From: Algibacter luteus
GTDB lineage: Bacteria; Bacteroidota; Bacteroidia; Flavobacteriales; Flavobacteriaceae
Assembly (NCBI RefSeq): GCF_900141715.1
Contig: NZ_FQYK01000002.1
Span: 115,495 to 179,494 of the forward strand
Length of the DNA stretch: 64,000 bases
Reading direction: 5' to 3'
Shown: positions 15,918 through 26,091 of the stretch, one piece after another
Layout: each line of letters begins with the position of its first letter
Numbering within the stretch: position 1 is the first letter of the stretch
The notes under the pieces: model-generated
The model's input: only the letters and a program-made list of their open reading frames with translations
The model's database searches: none
Told to the model about the DNA's origin: nothing
Made by a program: the position numbers and the translations under genes

Positions 15918-17601
15918 ACGTTTTTTATTTCTATTGCTAGTAATAAGCTCCTTTGCGTCTTGTAAAAAAGCCGAAAAACCAACCCAGGTTGGATTAATCG
16001 CTAAAAATGCGGTGGTAGTTTCTGCCAGAGCTGAAGCTTCACAAATTGGTGTTGACGTTATTAAAAAAGGAGGCAATGCTTTTGATTCCATGTGTGCTAC
16101 CCAATTAGCGCTTGCTGTTGCTTATCCCTTTGCTGGAAACCTTGGCGGTGGTGGTTTTATGGTTTACCGAAAAGCCGATGGCGAAATAGGCTCAATCGAT
16201 TTTAGAGAAAAAGCTCCGCTAGCAGCAACTCGAGATATGTATTTAGATGACAATGGTGAAGTCATTCCAGACAAAAGTATTCTTGGGGCTATGGCGGTAG
16301 GTGTTCCTGGAACCATTGCAGGTGTTTTTGATATCCATGAAAAATTTGGGTCTTTACCTATTGAAGATATCATTCAACCTGTAATAGATTTAGCCTACAA
16401 AGGCGTGATTGTTACCAAAAAACAAGAAGCCCGCATTAAAAAATACCAACCGCTTTTTCCTAAAGCCAATAAAGAACCTATATTTTTAGATAAACCTTGG
16501 AAAGCCAATGAGGTTATTACCTATCCTGAGCTCGCTAAAACTTTAGAACGTATTTTAGAAAACGGAAAAGACGAATTTTACAAAGGTGAAACCGCGAAAA
16601 CATTAGTGCAATTTATTCAAGATAACGGAGGCATCATTACCGAAGAAGATTTATCTAAATACGAAGCCAAATGGCGCGACCCAATTACGTTTACCTATGA
16701 TGATTTAAACATAATATCCATGGGGCCACCAGCAAGCGGCGGCATTTGTTTAGCCCAAATCATGAAAATGCTTGAGCCTTTCCATTTGGATGAATACGGC
16801 CATAATTCTGTAAAAAGCATACAGGCCATTACCGAAGCAGAACGACGCGCATACGCAGATAGAAGCTTCTTTTTAGGCGATCCAGATTTTGTAAAAATCC
16901 CAATTAGTACACTTATTAAAGATGATTATTTAAGTGGAAGAATGCTCGATTTTTCTTTTGAAAAAGCAACACCTTCCAGCGAGGTTAGTCATGGCAATAT
17001 TCAAATTATTGAAAGCGATGAAACCACGCACTTTTCTATTGTCGATCCATTCGGAAATGCCATAGCAACAACCACAACTTTAAATGGTGCTTATGGCTCT
17101 AAATTATATTGTTCAGAACTCGGTTTCTTCCTAAATAACGAAATGGACGATTTTAGCAGTAAACCCGGAGCGCCAAATATGTTTGGTCTTCTTGGAGCCG
17201 AAGCCAATAAAATTGAACCCGAAAAGCGCATGTTAAGCTCTATGACTCCCACCATTATAGAAAAAAACGGAAAATTATACATGACTTTAGGCTCTCCCGG
17301 AGGCGCTACCATTATAACCTCGGTATTACAAACCATTTTAAATGTTCACGAATATAAAATGTCTATGCAAGCAGCTGTGAATGCGGCACGTTTTCATCAT
17401 CAATGGCTACCCGATGAAATTAGTATGGAACCCAATAGTTTCAATAAAACGCTAATAACACAACTCGAAGCTTTGGGATATACTATTAACGAGAAAGATT
17501 CTCCCGTTATTGGTAAAGTAGATGGAATTCTGGTTTTGGAAGATAATTCTTACGAAGGTGGTGCCGATCGTCGGGGTGACGATACCGCTATCGGTTTTTA
17601 A
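15910..17601 (+). CDS. ggt: Gamma-glutamyltransferase lipoprotein
   Basis: 563 aa, with a lipoprotein signal peptide ending SSFASCKKAE (Cys about 19). The N-terminal half carries the GGT fold with NLGGGGFMVYR and DFREKAP; the processing and nucleophile site is ETTHFSIVDPFGNAIATT, where the Thr of TTHFS becomes the N-terminus of the small subunit after autocleavage; further on is PSGEV-equivalent LGSPGGATI. GGT hydrolyses or transfers gamma-glutamyl groups of glutathione and gamma-glutamyl peptides outside the cytoplasm. It overlaps acpH by 8 bp. It may relate to the glutathione-synthase-like block nearby, which is inference. Confidence 0.93.
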   Translation: MIKRFLFLLLVISSFASCKKAEKPTQVGLIAKNAVVVSARAEASQIGVDVIKKGGNAFDSMCATQLALAVAYPFAGNLGGGGFMVYRKADGEIGSIDFREKAPLAATRDMYLDDNGEVIPDKSILGAMAVGVPGTIAGVFDIHEKFGSLPIEDIIQPVIDLAYKGVIVTKKQEARIKKYQPLFPKANKEPIFLDKPWKANEVITYPELAKTLERILENGKDEFYKGETAKTLVQFIQDNGGIITEEDLSKYEAKWRDPITFTYDDLNIISMGPPASGGICLAQIMKMLEPFHLDEYGHNSVKSIQAITEAERRAYADRSFFLGDPDFVKIPISTLIKDDYLSGRMLDFSFEKATPSSEVSHGNIQIIESDETTHFSIVDPFGNAIATTTTLNGAYGSKLYCSELGFFLNNEMDDFSSKPGAPNMFGLLGAEANKIEPEKRMLSSMTPTIIEKNGKLYMTLGSPGGATIITSVLQTILNVHEYKMSMQAAVNAARFHHQWLPDEISMEPNSFNKTLITQLEALGYTINEKDSPVIGKVDGILVLEDNSYEGGADRRGDDTAIGF

Positions 17602-17671
17602 GCAATTTGCTTTTTAAATACAACATATTTAATAAATTAGCCGTTAATAATCCCTAAACGGGAACCTATTT

Positions 17672-18397
17672 ATGGCCTCTAAAAAAACAAATCCAATTAA
17701 AATAATTGCTGGTGTTGTTATCTTTTTAACACTTCCAACGCTGCTGTTTTTTGGATTCCTTTACTTCAAATATCACGAAGATTTACCAACAGGCATTCAA
17801 GGCGAACAAGCCGATGCTTTAGCGTATAAAATGCTTGATGCCCTTAATTACGAAGCTTATAAAAGCACCAATTATATCGAGTGGACCTTCAAAAAAAGAC
17901 GATATTACGAGTGGGATAGAGCAAAAAACACATGCAATGTCATGTGGAAACAAAACAAGGTAGCGCTAAATTTAAACAATCCTTCAAAAAGTAAAGTCTA
18001 CATACACAGTTTTAATCACGAAGGCGAAATGGCCGAAAAACTTATCAAAAAGGCACTAAAATACTTCAACAACGACTCGTTTTGGCTCGTGGCGCCGTAT
18101 AAAGTATTCGATAAAGGTGTCGAGCGCCGACTCGTTAAAACCAGCAATAACAAAAATGCCCTTTTGGTAACATATACTAGTGGAGGCTCCACCCCTGGCG
18201 ACTCGTATTTATGGCTCCTAGACAATAACAACAAGCCAACAGCCTTTAAAATGTGGACCTCACTGCTACCTATCGATGGGCTAACAGCCACCTGGGAACA
18301 CTGGACAACAACTCAAACCGGTGCACAATTACCAACATTTCACAAGCTACTCTTTTTCGGTTTAGAAATAGAAGATATTCAAGGCACTCACAATTAA
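17672..18397 (+). CDS. Conserved hypothetical protein with one N-terminal membrane anchor
   Basis: 241 aa. A short basic N-terminus is followed by one hydrophobic segment (about residues 9-30, IAGVVIFLTLPTLLFFGFLY), then a soluble domain with repeated Trp and Tyr residues (YIEWTFKKRRYYEWDR, NVMWKQNKVAL, TWEHWTTTQTG). The soluble part is predicted to face the periplasm and has an overall look of lipoprotein-carrier-like beta folds, but I cannot assign a family. It follows ggt by 70 bp and is followed by repeat copy B. The ORF is long, well formed and of the same composition as its neighbours, so it is very likely real. Confidence 0.75.
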   Translation: MASKKTNPIKIIAGVVIFLTLPTLLFFGFLYFKYHEDLPTGIQGEQADALAYKMLDALNYEAYKSTNYIEWTFKKRRYYEWDRAKNTCNVMWKQNKVALNLNNPSKSKVYIHSFNHEGEMAEKLIKKALKYFNNDSFWLVAPYKVFDKGVERRLVKTSNNKNALLVTYTSGGSTPGDSYLWLLDNNNKPTAFKMWTSLLPIDGLTATWEHWTTTQTGAQLPTFHKLLFFGLEIEDIQGTHN

Positions 18398-18500
18398 TAT
18401 TATGGCGCTACCCTGTCGGGTCGGGCTATACATTACAAGTCCTCGTTCGTACCTCACTGTGGGCTTTCCATTGCTATCCCTAGCGCACCACTTTACTGGG
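18398..18500 (-). repeat. Flavobacterial intergenic repeat, copy B
   Basis: The 482-bp gap 18398-18879 has no credible gene. Its first part, read on the minus strand, is GCGCTAGGGATAGCAATGG, AAAGCCCACAGTGAGGTACG, then a distal arm ACTTGTAATGTATAGCCCGA. This is a GC-rich island in AT-rich DNA, and the TAGGGATAG core matches copy A at 3339-3349. The pattern of GGGATAG...TGGAAAGCC at one end and ATAGCCCGAC at the other also echoes copy C. The remainder (about 18500-18879) is very AT-rich with no clear signal beyond a weak TATATTAG near 18823. Confidence 0.55.
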
Positions 18501-18879
18501 TTCTGTCTATAATAATTGAAGTTCTGTCTCTTTTTATAATGGCTATTCAAACCATAAAATATCACCAAATTATTCGCATTGTTAAAGTTCTGTTAAATCC
18601 TAAAAATTTTCATCCAAAACTACCTTGAAAAAATACCCCTAAAAAAATAGCACCTAATAATGTAAAATATTATTTAATACAAATATTACCTTCAAAATAA
18701 GTAGGTCTACCTAAAAATCATTCAAAATAAATTGTAAATAACCCTAAAAAACAAAGGGTTTGAGAAAATACAAAATTACCAATATTAATAGTAATACTAT
18801 TAAAAAAGAAATTATTACTTCGTATATTAGCAGTATAAATATTAATCTTAAATCAATATAAATATTAAACTTAAATCCT

Positions 18880-19251
18880 ATGAAAAATTTACTCTTTTTA
18901 TTAATTTTTGTTTGTGGTGTTTCTTTTGCAAGTACAAGTCCAACACCTGTTGTAAATAACAACGATCCTAAAGTAGGAGATGTTTTAAAAATTACAACAC
19001 CAAAACATGTAGCGTTCAATCACATTGAATTTCCAAAACTTAACTTTATTGTTAAACGTGGCGGATTACCAAACTACAAAAGTGTTTATGGCGAACTTGT
19101 AATTGTAAAAAAAGTAACTAACGAGGACGGAAGCATTCATGTGCTTCTAGAAAGAAAAGATGGCAAAAAGTTTTTTGGCTTTCTTAAACAAGTTTCTGCC
19201 AATTACACCGAATCAATTGAAGCAGGCGAAATTGTGCGCGTAGAAAAGTAA
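18880..19251 (+). CDS. Small secreted protein of unknown function
   Basis: 123 aa with a clear Sec signal peptide (MKNLLFLLIFVCGVSFAS, cleavage near residue 18-20). The mature protein is about 100 residues, with Lys/Val-rich beta-type stretches (DVLKITTPKHVAFNHIEFP, ELVIVKKVTNEDGSIHVLL). No family is recognised. It is monocistronic: a long AT-rich leader precedes it and a strong terminator follows. A periplasmic or surface role is inferred from the signal peptide only. Confidence 0.7.
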   Translation: MKNLLFLLIFVCGVSFASTSPTPVVNNNDPKVGDVLKITTPKHVAFNHIEFPKLNFIVKRGGLPNYKSVYGELVIVKKVTNEDGSIHVLLERKDGKKFFGFLKQVSANYTESIEAGEIVRVEK

Positions 19252-19270
19252 TATTAATTTTAGTCTCATG

Positions 19271-19302
19271 AAAAGAAGCTACGTTAAGTAGCTTCTTTTT
19301 TT
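19271..19302 (+). terminator. Rho-independent terminator after the small secreted protein gene
   Basis: A perfect 12-bp stem, AAAAGAAGCTAC / GTAGCTTCTTTT, with loop GTTAA, runs into an uninterrupted T tract. Confidence 0.85.
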
Positions 19303-19394
19303 TGGTCAAAATTAAGCTAAAATGCTCTTAACAAAAGTTTTAAAACTTCTATAAATTGAAATAAGCCCAGACCAAAATTTAACGTCAAAAATTG

Positions 19395-19402
19395 TAACTT
19401 TG
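19395..19402 (+). promoter_or_regulatory. Flavobacterial -7 element TAACTTTG upstream of uvrA
   Basis: TAACTTTG matches TAnnTTTG and ends 15 bp before the uvrA ATG at 19418. It therefore overlaps the TTG codon at 19400, an argument against that codon as the start. The -33 element is not obvious. Confidence 0.55.
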
Positions 19403-19417
19403 CACTTTTGCCAATTT

Positions 19418-22252
19418 ATGAGCCAATTCACAGATTTTATTGAAGTTAAAGGAGCGCGAGTTCACAATCTTAAAAACATTGATGTATCTATTCCGCGCGA
19501 AAAGCTTGTGGTGATTACAGGATTATCTGGTAGTGGAAAATCTTCATTGGCTTTCGATACCATTTATGCCGAAGGACAACGCCGATACATTGAAACATTC
19601 TCAGCATATGCCAGACAATTCCTAGGAGGCTTAGAGCGACCTGATGTCGATAAAATTGATGGTCTCTCACCTGTTATTGCCATCGAGCAAAAAACAACAA
19701 GCAAATCGCCACGATCTACAGTCGGTACCATTACTGAAATCTACGATTTTATGCGATTGCTCTTCGCTCGTGCTAGTGATGCTTACAGCTACAATACAGG
19801 CGAAAAAATGATTAGCTATAGCGATGAGCAAATTAAAGCCTTAATCATTAAAGATTTTGAAGGGAAGCGCATCAATGTATTATCTCCAGTTATTCGTTCT
19901 AGAAAAGGACATTACCGCGAATTATTTGAGCAAATCGCCAAACAAGGTTTTGTAAAAGTAAGAACCGATGGCGAAATTCGTGACATTGTAAAAGGCATGA
20001 AATTAGACCGCTACAAAACTCACGATATTGAAATAGTAATAGACCGATTGGTTATTGACCATACCGTTGACAATGATAAACGCTTAACAGAAACCATTAA
20101 TACCGCCATGTATCATGGTGAAGATGTGCTTATGGTTATCGATCAAGATACAAACGAAACACGGTATTTTAGCCGAAGTTTAATGTGTCCAACTTCTGGG
20201 ATATCCTATCCAAATCCAGAGCCCAATAATTTTTCATTCAACTCACCCAAAGGCGCTTGTTCAAACTGTAACGGTATTGGCAATTTATATCAAATTAACG
20301 AACATAAGATTGTTCCAGACGATTCACTTTCAATTAATTCTGGTGCTCTTGCGCCACATGGTCCGCATAAAAACAGTTGGATTTTCAAACAGTTTGAAAC
20401 CATTGCGCAACGTTTCAATTTTAAATTAACCGATACTTACAAAAATATTCCTGAGGCTGCTAAACAAATGATTTTATACGGTGGCAACGAGAAGTTTTCA
20501 GTAGAAAGTAAAACATTGGGTGTAACACGCGACTATAAAATTGATTTCGAGGGTGTCGCTAATTTTATTGAAAATCAATACAAAACGGCGGAATCTACAT
20601 CTTTAAAACGATGGGCAAAAGAGTATATGGATAAGGTTAAATGTCCGGTTTGTGAAGGCTCACGTTTAAAAAAAGAATCACTGTATTTCAAAATTAACAA
20701 CAAGAATATAGCAGAACTTGCTAATTATGATATCGTTGAGCTTGCCAATTGGTTCAACGATTTAAACGAACACCTCTCTGAGAAACAGCTTAAAATTGCC
20801 GAGGAAGTTGTAAAAGAAATTAAATCGAGATTACAGTTTTTGCTTGATGTTGGCTTAGATTACTTGTCGTTAAACAGAAGCTCTAAATCGCTTTCCGGAG
20901 GGGAAGCACAACGCATTCGCTTAGCAACACAAATTGGCTCGCAACTAGTAGGTGTACTTTATATCTTAGACGAACCAAGTATAGGATTACACCAACGCGA
21001 TAATGAAAAACTCATAAATTCCTTGATATCACTTCGTGATATTGGCAACTCGGTAATTGTTGTAGAACACGACAAAGACATGATTGAGCGTGCTGATTAT
21101 GTGATAGATATTGGCCCCAAAGCAGGAAAGTATGGTGGCGATATCATCAGCATAGGAAATCCAGAAGAACTAAAATCTCACGATACCCTTACTGCTGATT
21201 ATTTAAATGGCAACAAAGCCATAGAAATTCCTAAAAAACGCAGAACTGGAAATGGAAAATTTCTAGAAATTAAAGGCTGCACAGGAAACAACCTAAAGAA
21301 TGTTTCTGTTAAATTTCCATTAGGCCAAATGATTGGAGTTACTGGGGTTTCAGGTAGTGGCAAATCAACTTTAATAAACGAAACACTCTATCCTATTTTA
21401 AATGCCCATTACTTTAATGGCGTTAAAAAACCAATGCCTTACAAGAGTATAAAAGGTTTGGAACATATTGATAAAGTGATAGACATTAATCAATCGCCCA
21501 TTGGTAGAACACCGCGCAGTAATCCAGCTACCTACACCAAAACGTTTGATGAAATTCGTGCTTTATTTGCCAAAATTCCAGAAGCTATGATTCGTGGTTA
21601 CAAAGCTGGAAGATTTAGCTTTAATGTTAAAGGCGGAAGATGCGAAACCTGCCAAGGTGGTGGCTTACGCGTTATAGAAATGAATTTTTTACCAGATGTT
21701 TATGTAGAATGTGAAACCTGCCAGGGTAAACGATTTAATCGGGAAACTTTAGAAATTCGTTATAAAGGCAAAAACATTAGTGATGTCCTGAACATGACCA
21801 TTAACGAAGCTGTTGAGTTTTTTGAGCACATTCCAAAAATTTACAATAAATTAAAAACAATAAAAGATGTTGGTTTAGGTTATATCACCCTCGGGCAACA
21901 AAGTACAACACTCTCTGGTGGTGAAGCACAACGTATAAAACTCGCCACCGAACTCTCTAAAAGAGATACAGGAAATACGTTTTATATTCTTGACGAACCC
22001 ACAACGGGCTTACATTTTGAAGACATTAGAGTACTAATGATTGTACTCAACAAACTCGTAAATAAAGGGAATACTGTTGTTATTATTGAGCATAATTTAG
22101 ACGTGATAAAAACAGTAGATCATATTATAGATATTGGTTACGAAGGAGGTAAAGGCGGCGGACAAGTTGTAGTTGAAGGCACACCTGAAGAGATTATAAA
22201 ACACAAAAAAAGTTACACCGCGAAATTCTTGAAAAAGGAAATGAAAATGTAA
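19418..22252 (+). CDS. uvrA: Excinuclease ABC subunit A (UvrA)
   Basis: 944 aa from the ATG at 19418; an in-frame TTG at 19400 would add six residues but lies inside the promoter, so the ATG is preferred. UvrA is the damage-recognition ATPase of nucleotide excision repair. Two ABC modules are present: Walker [10 protein letters not shown] and GVSGSGKST, signatures [12 protein letters not shown] and [12 protein letters not shown], and the Zn hairpin CETCQGGG...CETCQGKRF. The first zinc module is unusual: CPTSGIS replaces CPxCG, leaving three of four cysteines with the later CSNC. I believe this occurs in other Bacteroidota too. Convincing full-length enzyme. Confidence 0.97.
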   Translation: MSQFTDFIEVKGARVHNLKNIDVSIPREKLVVITGLSGSGKSSLAFDTIYAEGQRRYIETFSAYARQFLGGLERPDVDKIDGLSPVIAIEQKTTSKSPRSTVGTITEIYDFMRLLFARASDAYSYNTGEKMISYSDEQIKALIIKDFEGKRINVLSPVIRSRKGHYRELFEQIAKQGFVKVRTDGEIRDIVKGMKLDRYKTHDIEIVIDRLVIDHTVDNDKRLTETINTAMYHGEDVLMVIDQDTNETRYFSRSLMCPTSGISYPNPEPNNFSFNSPKGACSNCNGIGNLYQINEHKIVPDDSLSINSGALAPHGPHKNSWIFKQFETIAQRFNFKLTDTYKNIPEAAKQMILYGGNEKFSVESKTLGVTRDYKIDFEGVANFIENQYKTAESTSLKRWAKEYMDKVKCPVCEGSRLKKESLYFKINNKNIAELANYDIVELANWFNDLNEHLSEKQLKIAEEVVKEIKSRLQFLLDVGLDYLSLNRSSKSLSGGEAQRIRLATQIGSQLVGVLYILDEPSIGLHQRDNEKLINSLISLRDIGNSVIVVEHDKDMIERADYVIDIGPKAGKYGGDIISIGNPEELKSHDTLTADYLNGNKAIEIPKKRRTGNGKFLEIKGCTGNNLKNVSVKFPLGQMIGVTGVSGSGKSTLINETLYPILNAHYFNGVKKPMPYKSIKGLEHIDKVIDINQSPIGRTPRSNPATYTKTFDEIRALFAKIPEAMIRGYKAGRFSFNVKGGRCETCQGGGLRVIEMNFLPDVYVECETCQGKRFNRETLEIRYKGKNISDVLNMTINEAVEFFEHIPKIYNKLKTIKDVGLGYITLGQQSTTLSGGEAQRIKLATELSKRDTGNTFYILDEPTTGLHFEDIRVLMIVLNKLVNKGNTVVIIEHNLDVIKTVDHIIDIGYEGGKGGGQVVVEGTPEEIIKHKKSYTAKFLKKEMKM

Positions 22253-22336
22253 ATCGAGTGCTTTAACATTTCAAGAAGAAAATGAATTACATTTGAAAAA
22301 ATAGATAATTAATAAAGAACAAATAAAATTTTATTT

Positions 22337-23026
22337 ATGAGAAAAGAACAACACCACAAAGGTTGGAACGAAATAAAAACTAACGATTCATGGGCCATTT
22401 TTAAAATAATGGGCGAGTTTGTTAATGGTTTTGAGAAAATGAGTAAAATTGGACCTTGTGTTTCTATTTTTGGTTCAGCTAGAACAAAGCCAGACCATAA
22501 ATACTACAAACTTGCAGAAAGTGTAGCAAAAGGTATCGTTGAAGCTGGTTATGGTGTTATTACTGGTGGTGGCCCTGGAATTATGGAAGCCGGAAATAAA
22601 GGCGCACATTTAGGCGGTGGAACATCAGTTGGTTTAAATATAGATTTACCTTTCGAACAACATGACAATCCGTATATAGACCCAGATAAAAGCTTAGATT
22701 TCGATTACTTTTTTGTTAGAAAAGTCATGTTTGTAAAATACTCTCAAGGCTTTGTTGTTATGCCTGGTGGCTTCGGAACTTTAGATGAACTTTTTGAAGC
22801 GATAACTTTAATTCAAACACATAAAATTGGTAAATTTCCTATTATTCTAGTTGGAACAGAGTTCTGGGAAGGCTTATTAGCTTGGATAAAACAGACATTG
22901 TTAGGAAGCTTCGGTAACATTAGTGAAAAAGATTTAGATCTTATTCATATTGTTGATACTGAAGATGAAGTAATTGCTATTCTAGATTCATTCTATAAAA
23001 ATTCTGAGTTAAGTCCTAATTTCTAA
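22337..23026 (+). CDS. LOG-family protein (TIGR00730), putative nucleotide phosphoribohydrolase
   Basis: 229 aa, Rossmann fold. The diagnostic motifs are GGGPGIMEAGNKGA and PGGFGTLDELFE (the PGGxGTxxE motif). Family members of the lysine-decarboxylase-like/LOG type usually hydrolyse nucleoside monophosphates, including cytokinin ribotides, to base and ribose-5-phosphate. The gene lies 84 bp after uvrA on the same strand. Substrate is not predictable from sequence. Confidence 0.9.
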   Translation: MRKEQHHKGWNEIKTNDSWAIFKIMGEFVNGFEKMSKIGPCVSIFGSARTKPDHKYYKLAESVAKGIVEAGYGVITGGGPGIMEAGNKGAHLGGGTSVGLNIDLPFEQHDNPYIDPDKSLDFDYFFVRKVMFVKYSQGFVVMPGGFGTLDELFEAITLIQTHKIGKFPIILVGTEFWEGLLAWIKQTLLGSFGNISEKDLDLIHIVDTEDEVIAILDSFYKNSELSPNF

Positions 23027-23091
23027 GACGTCTTATTTTAGTATATTGCAACGCCTTACATGACATTATTAACCGCTAATGCTATTGAAAA

Positions 23092-25923
23092 TTGAGAATA
23101 CGATTTCTTAACTGTATTATTTTTTTCGCTCTATGCTTATCTGCTTTTGGTCAAAATAAAATTGACTTAAAGGCCGATTTTGACATAGAAAATAGGCAAA
23201 TAAAAATTTCTCAAACCATACAATATCACAATACTACTGATGATGTTCTTCAGACCATTTATTTAAACGATTGGAATAACAGCTATTCAACTAAAAAAAC
23301 ACCATTAGCTATTAGAATAGCCGATGAATATAAAAACGATTTTCATCTTGCAAAAAGTGAAGATAGAGGCTTTTCGGTTATTGCTTCAATAAAGCAAAAT
23401 GATGAAGATTTAGTTTATACGCAGTTAAAAAATCAAACTGATATTATTGAGGTAAAACTTAACGAACCTTTACAACCCAAGGCTTCTTATACCATTCACC
23501 TTGAGTATTTAGTTAAAATCCCAAAAGCTAAATTCACAAAATACGGTATCACTGATGAAGGCGATGTTAATTTAAGATATTGGTATATTACGCCGGCGGT
23601 TTATGACGGTGAATGGCACTACTTCAGCAATAAAGATTTAAACGATTTATATATTCCGAAGGCCGACGTTTTTTTAAATATTAATTATCCAAATGGGTAT
23701 GCGATTACTTCTGAATTAAATTCGAATACACCACTTCAACTGGATAACAAACAACAAGTTACTTTAGAAGGAAAAGATAGAATTAACAATAAACTTTTCT
23801 TGAGTAAAAACTCTAAATTCAAAACCCTTCAAACTGATAATTTTGCTATAGTTTCAGACATAAACGATGAAGGTTTAGAAATTATTGATAAAGTTTTAAT
23901 AACCGAAAAAGTAACCGAGTTTATCTTCAAAAATTTTGGAGCATATCCTCATAAAAAATTATTATTAACTCAAATTGACAACGATTACGACCCTATTTAT
24001 GGTCTAAATTTTTTACCGAGTTTTATTCAACCTTACCCTAATCATTTTCAATACGAATTAAAACTTTTAAAAGTAGCGCTGCACAACTATCTTGAAAACA
24101 CACTGTTCATAAACCCAAGAACTGAACAATGGTTAATAGACGGTATTCAGATTTATTATTTAATGAATTATGTAGATGAGCATTACCCCGATATGAAGTT
24201 TTTAGGAACATTTGCCGATTTTTGGGGTGTTAGATCGTTTCATGCAGCCGATATGAAATTTAACGATAAATATGTTTTAGCTTATTTACTAATGGCACGT
24301 ACCAACCGTGATCAACCGCTAACAATGGCTAAAGACTCTTTATTAAAATTCAATAAAAATATAGCAAATAAATATAAAGCTGGTGTTGGACTCAAATACT
24401 TAGACGATTTTGTAAATAAAGATGTTGTTGAAAAAAGCATTCAATCGTTTGTAAAACAACATAAACTAAAATCTACTAGCCCTAGAGACCTTGAAACCTA
24501 TTTAAAATCGAACACAGATAAAAATCTGGATTGGTTTTTTGAAGACTATTTAAACTCTAGAAAAAAAATAGATTTCAAAATAAGAAAAGTTAAAAAAACT
24601 GAAGATTCGATAACGCTTACCATAAAAAATAAAAGTGACACGAAAATGCCCGTTTCATTGTACAGTCTTTATAATGACAGTGTGATATCTAAACGATGGG
24701 TAGAAAACATAAAAGGAAGTAAAACCATTACCATTCCGCGTTTAGAAGCTAATAAGCTAGTGCTAAACTACGAAAACAAAATACCCGAATTTAACTTAAG
24801 AGATAACTGGAAATCGCTAAAAGGATTCTTTTTCAATAACAAACCGTTGCAGTTTAGAGTTTTTCAAGACGTTGAGGACCCATATTACAATCAAGTATTT
24901 TTTATGCCAACATTCGAGTTTAATAACATATATGACGGTTTTACCTTGGGTATCAAAACTTACAACAAAACGGTATTGCGCAAACTTTTTAATTATAAAA
25001 TAGAACCTAGATATGCTTTTAAATCTAAAACTATCACAGGTTCTGGAGCTGTTTTTAAAACACATTACATAAATGACAAAAACTTATTTGCTGTTCATTA
25101 TGGTATTGCTGGCGGTTATAACTCGTATGCAGAAGATTTGTTTGTGCGTCAAATAACACCTTCTTTACAGTTTCAGTTTAGGCAAAATGATGATTTCAGA
25201 TCGAATAAAAAGCAACTTTTAACCTTAAGGTATGTAGATATTCATAGGGATAAAGACGTTAATAATGTCTTAACTTCAACAACACCAAATTATAGTATTT
25301 TCAATATTAGATATATTAATTCCAATGATAATTTAATTAACTACAACAAGTGGTATACCGATTTTCAAATAGGAGAAAAATTTAGTAAAATATCCTTTAA
25401 CTACGAATACCGAAAACTACTAGAAAGTAATCGACAAATCAATATTAGAGCTTTTGCTGGAGCATTTTTAAAGAACAACACAGATTTAGAATCTAATTAC
25501 TTTAATTTCGCTTTAGACAGACCAACAGATTATTTATTTGATTATAATTACTTAGGACGTTCTGAAGCTTCAGGAATTTTTAGTCAACAATATATAGATG
25601 CTGAAGGTGGGTTTAAATCTAAATTGGAAAGCCCATTTGCGAACCAATGGATTACCACAATTAATGCAAGCACCACCATTTGGAAATATGTTTTAGCATA
25701 TGGTGATATCGGTTTGGTAAAGAACAAATTTGATTCGGCTAAATTTGTTTATGATTCTGGAGTAAGAATAAATTTAGTAACCGATTATTTCGAAATTTAT
25801 CTTCCTGTATATTCTAACTTAGGTTGGGAAATTGGACAGCCTAATTACGACCAAAAGATACGTTTTAAATTTACGGCAGATCCACAAGTACTTTTAGGAT
25901 TATTCAGAAGACGCTGGTATTAA
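23092..25923 (+). CDS. Degenerate M1-aminopeptidase-like domain fused to a predicted outer-membrane barrel
   Basis: 943 aa with a Sec signal peptide (MRIRFLNCIIFFALCLSAFG). Start is TTG at 23092: an in-frame TGA lies at 23086-23088 and the signal peptide begins at once. Residues 22-500 follow the M1 (aminopeptidase N) layout: an N-terminal beta domain, then a helical region. But the zinc motif HExxH reads HNYLE (331-335) and the downstream WLxEG is WLIDG, so catalysis is unlikely. After about residue 570 the sequence changes to alternating aromatic/polar strands (FFMPTFEFNNIYDGFTLGIK onward) to the C-terminal FRRRWY, resembling an outer-membrane beta-barrel. A surface binding or assembly role is a guess. 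Related flavobacterial proteins are usually annotated as metalloprotease. Confidence 0.75.
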   Translation: MRIRFLNCIIFFALCLSAFGQNKIDLKADFDIENRQIKISQTIQYHNTTDDVLQTIYLNDWNNSYSTKKTPLAIRIADEYKNDFHLAKSEDRGFSVIASIKQNDEDLVYTQLKNQTDIIEVKLNEPLQPKASYTIHLEYLVKIPKAKFTKYGITDEGDVNLRYWYITPAVYDGEWHYFSNKDLNDLYIPKADVFLNINYPNGYAITSELNSNTPLQLDNKQQVTLEGKDRINNKLFLSKNSKFKTLQTDNFAIVSDINDEGLEIIDKVLITEKVTEFIFKNFGAYPHKKLLLTQIDNDYDPIYGLNFLPSFIQPYPNHFQYELKLLKVALHNYLENTLFINPRTEQWLIDGIQIYYLMNYVDEHYPDMKFLGTFADFWGVRSFHAADMKFNDKYVLAYLLMARTNRDQPLTMAKDSLLKFNKNIANKYKAGVGLKYLDDFVNKDVVEKSIQSFVKQHKLKSTSPRDLETYLKSNTDKNLDWFFEDYLNSRKKIDFKIRKVKKTEDSITLTIKNKSDTKMPVSLYSLYNDSVISKRWVENIKGSKTITIPRLEANKLVLNYENKIPEFNLRDNWKSLKGFFFNNKPLQFRVFQDVEDPYYNQVFFMPTFEFNNIYDGFTLGIKTYNKTVLRKLFNYKIEPRYAFKSKTITGSGAVFKTHYINDKNLFAVHYGIAGGYNSYAEDLFVRQITPSLQFQFRQNDDFRSNKKQLLTLRYVDIHRDKDVNNVLTSTTPNYSIFNIRYINSNDNLINYNKWYTDFQIGEKFSKISFNYEYRKLLESNRQINIRAFAGAFLKNNTDLESNYFNFALDRPTDYLFDYNYLGRSEASGIFSQQYIDAEGGFKSKLESPFANQWITTINASTTIWKYVLAYGDIGLVKNKFDSAKFVYDSGVRINLVTDYFEIYLPVYSNLGWEIGQPNYDQKIRFKFTADPQVLLGLFRRRWY

Positions 25924-26040
25924 TAGTCTTTAAATTGAATTATTTTCAATAAAACCCCCTTATTGATATATTTTAATTAATAAATTCATTAATTTTAGAA
26001 TTATTTTAGGAATTTAGCAATGTTTTAACATTGAATTTAA

Positions 26041-26071
26041 TTGCAAAAAAGCCTATTATTAACTACTTTTG
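26041..26071 (+). promoter_or_regulatory. Flavobacterial promoter TTG-N20-TACTTTTG for the E1 gene
   Basis: TTG at 26041-26043 and TACTTTTG at 26064-26071 are 20 nt apart, fitting the Bacteroidota -33/-7 arrangement. The TTG is also an in-frame potential start for the downstream frame, but as the -33 element it would lie outside the transcript. Confidence 0.7.
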
Positions 26072-26091
26072 CAAAACTAAAGCATGAACCA

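Noticed and set aside
18253-18568. Short open frames on both strands over the repeat region downstream of the hypothetical protein gene
   Set aside because: They lie in repeat copy B and overlap the end of a real gene; no recognisable protein pattern.
19400-19417. TTG at 19400 as the uvrA start
   Set aside because: It overlaps the -7 element TAACTTTG; the ATG at 19418 begins the normal UvrA N-terminus.
26041-26091. TTG at 26041 as the start of the E1 gene
   Set aside because: The TTG forms the -33 element of a well-spaced promoter with TACTTTTG at 26064-26071, so it would not be in the mRNA; the ATG at 26092 fits.
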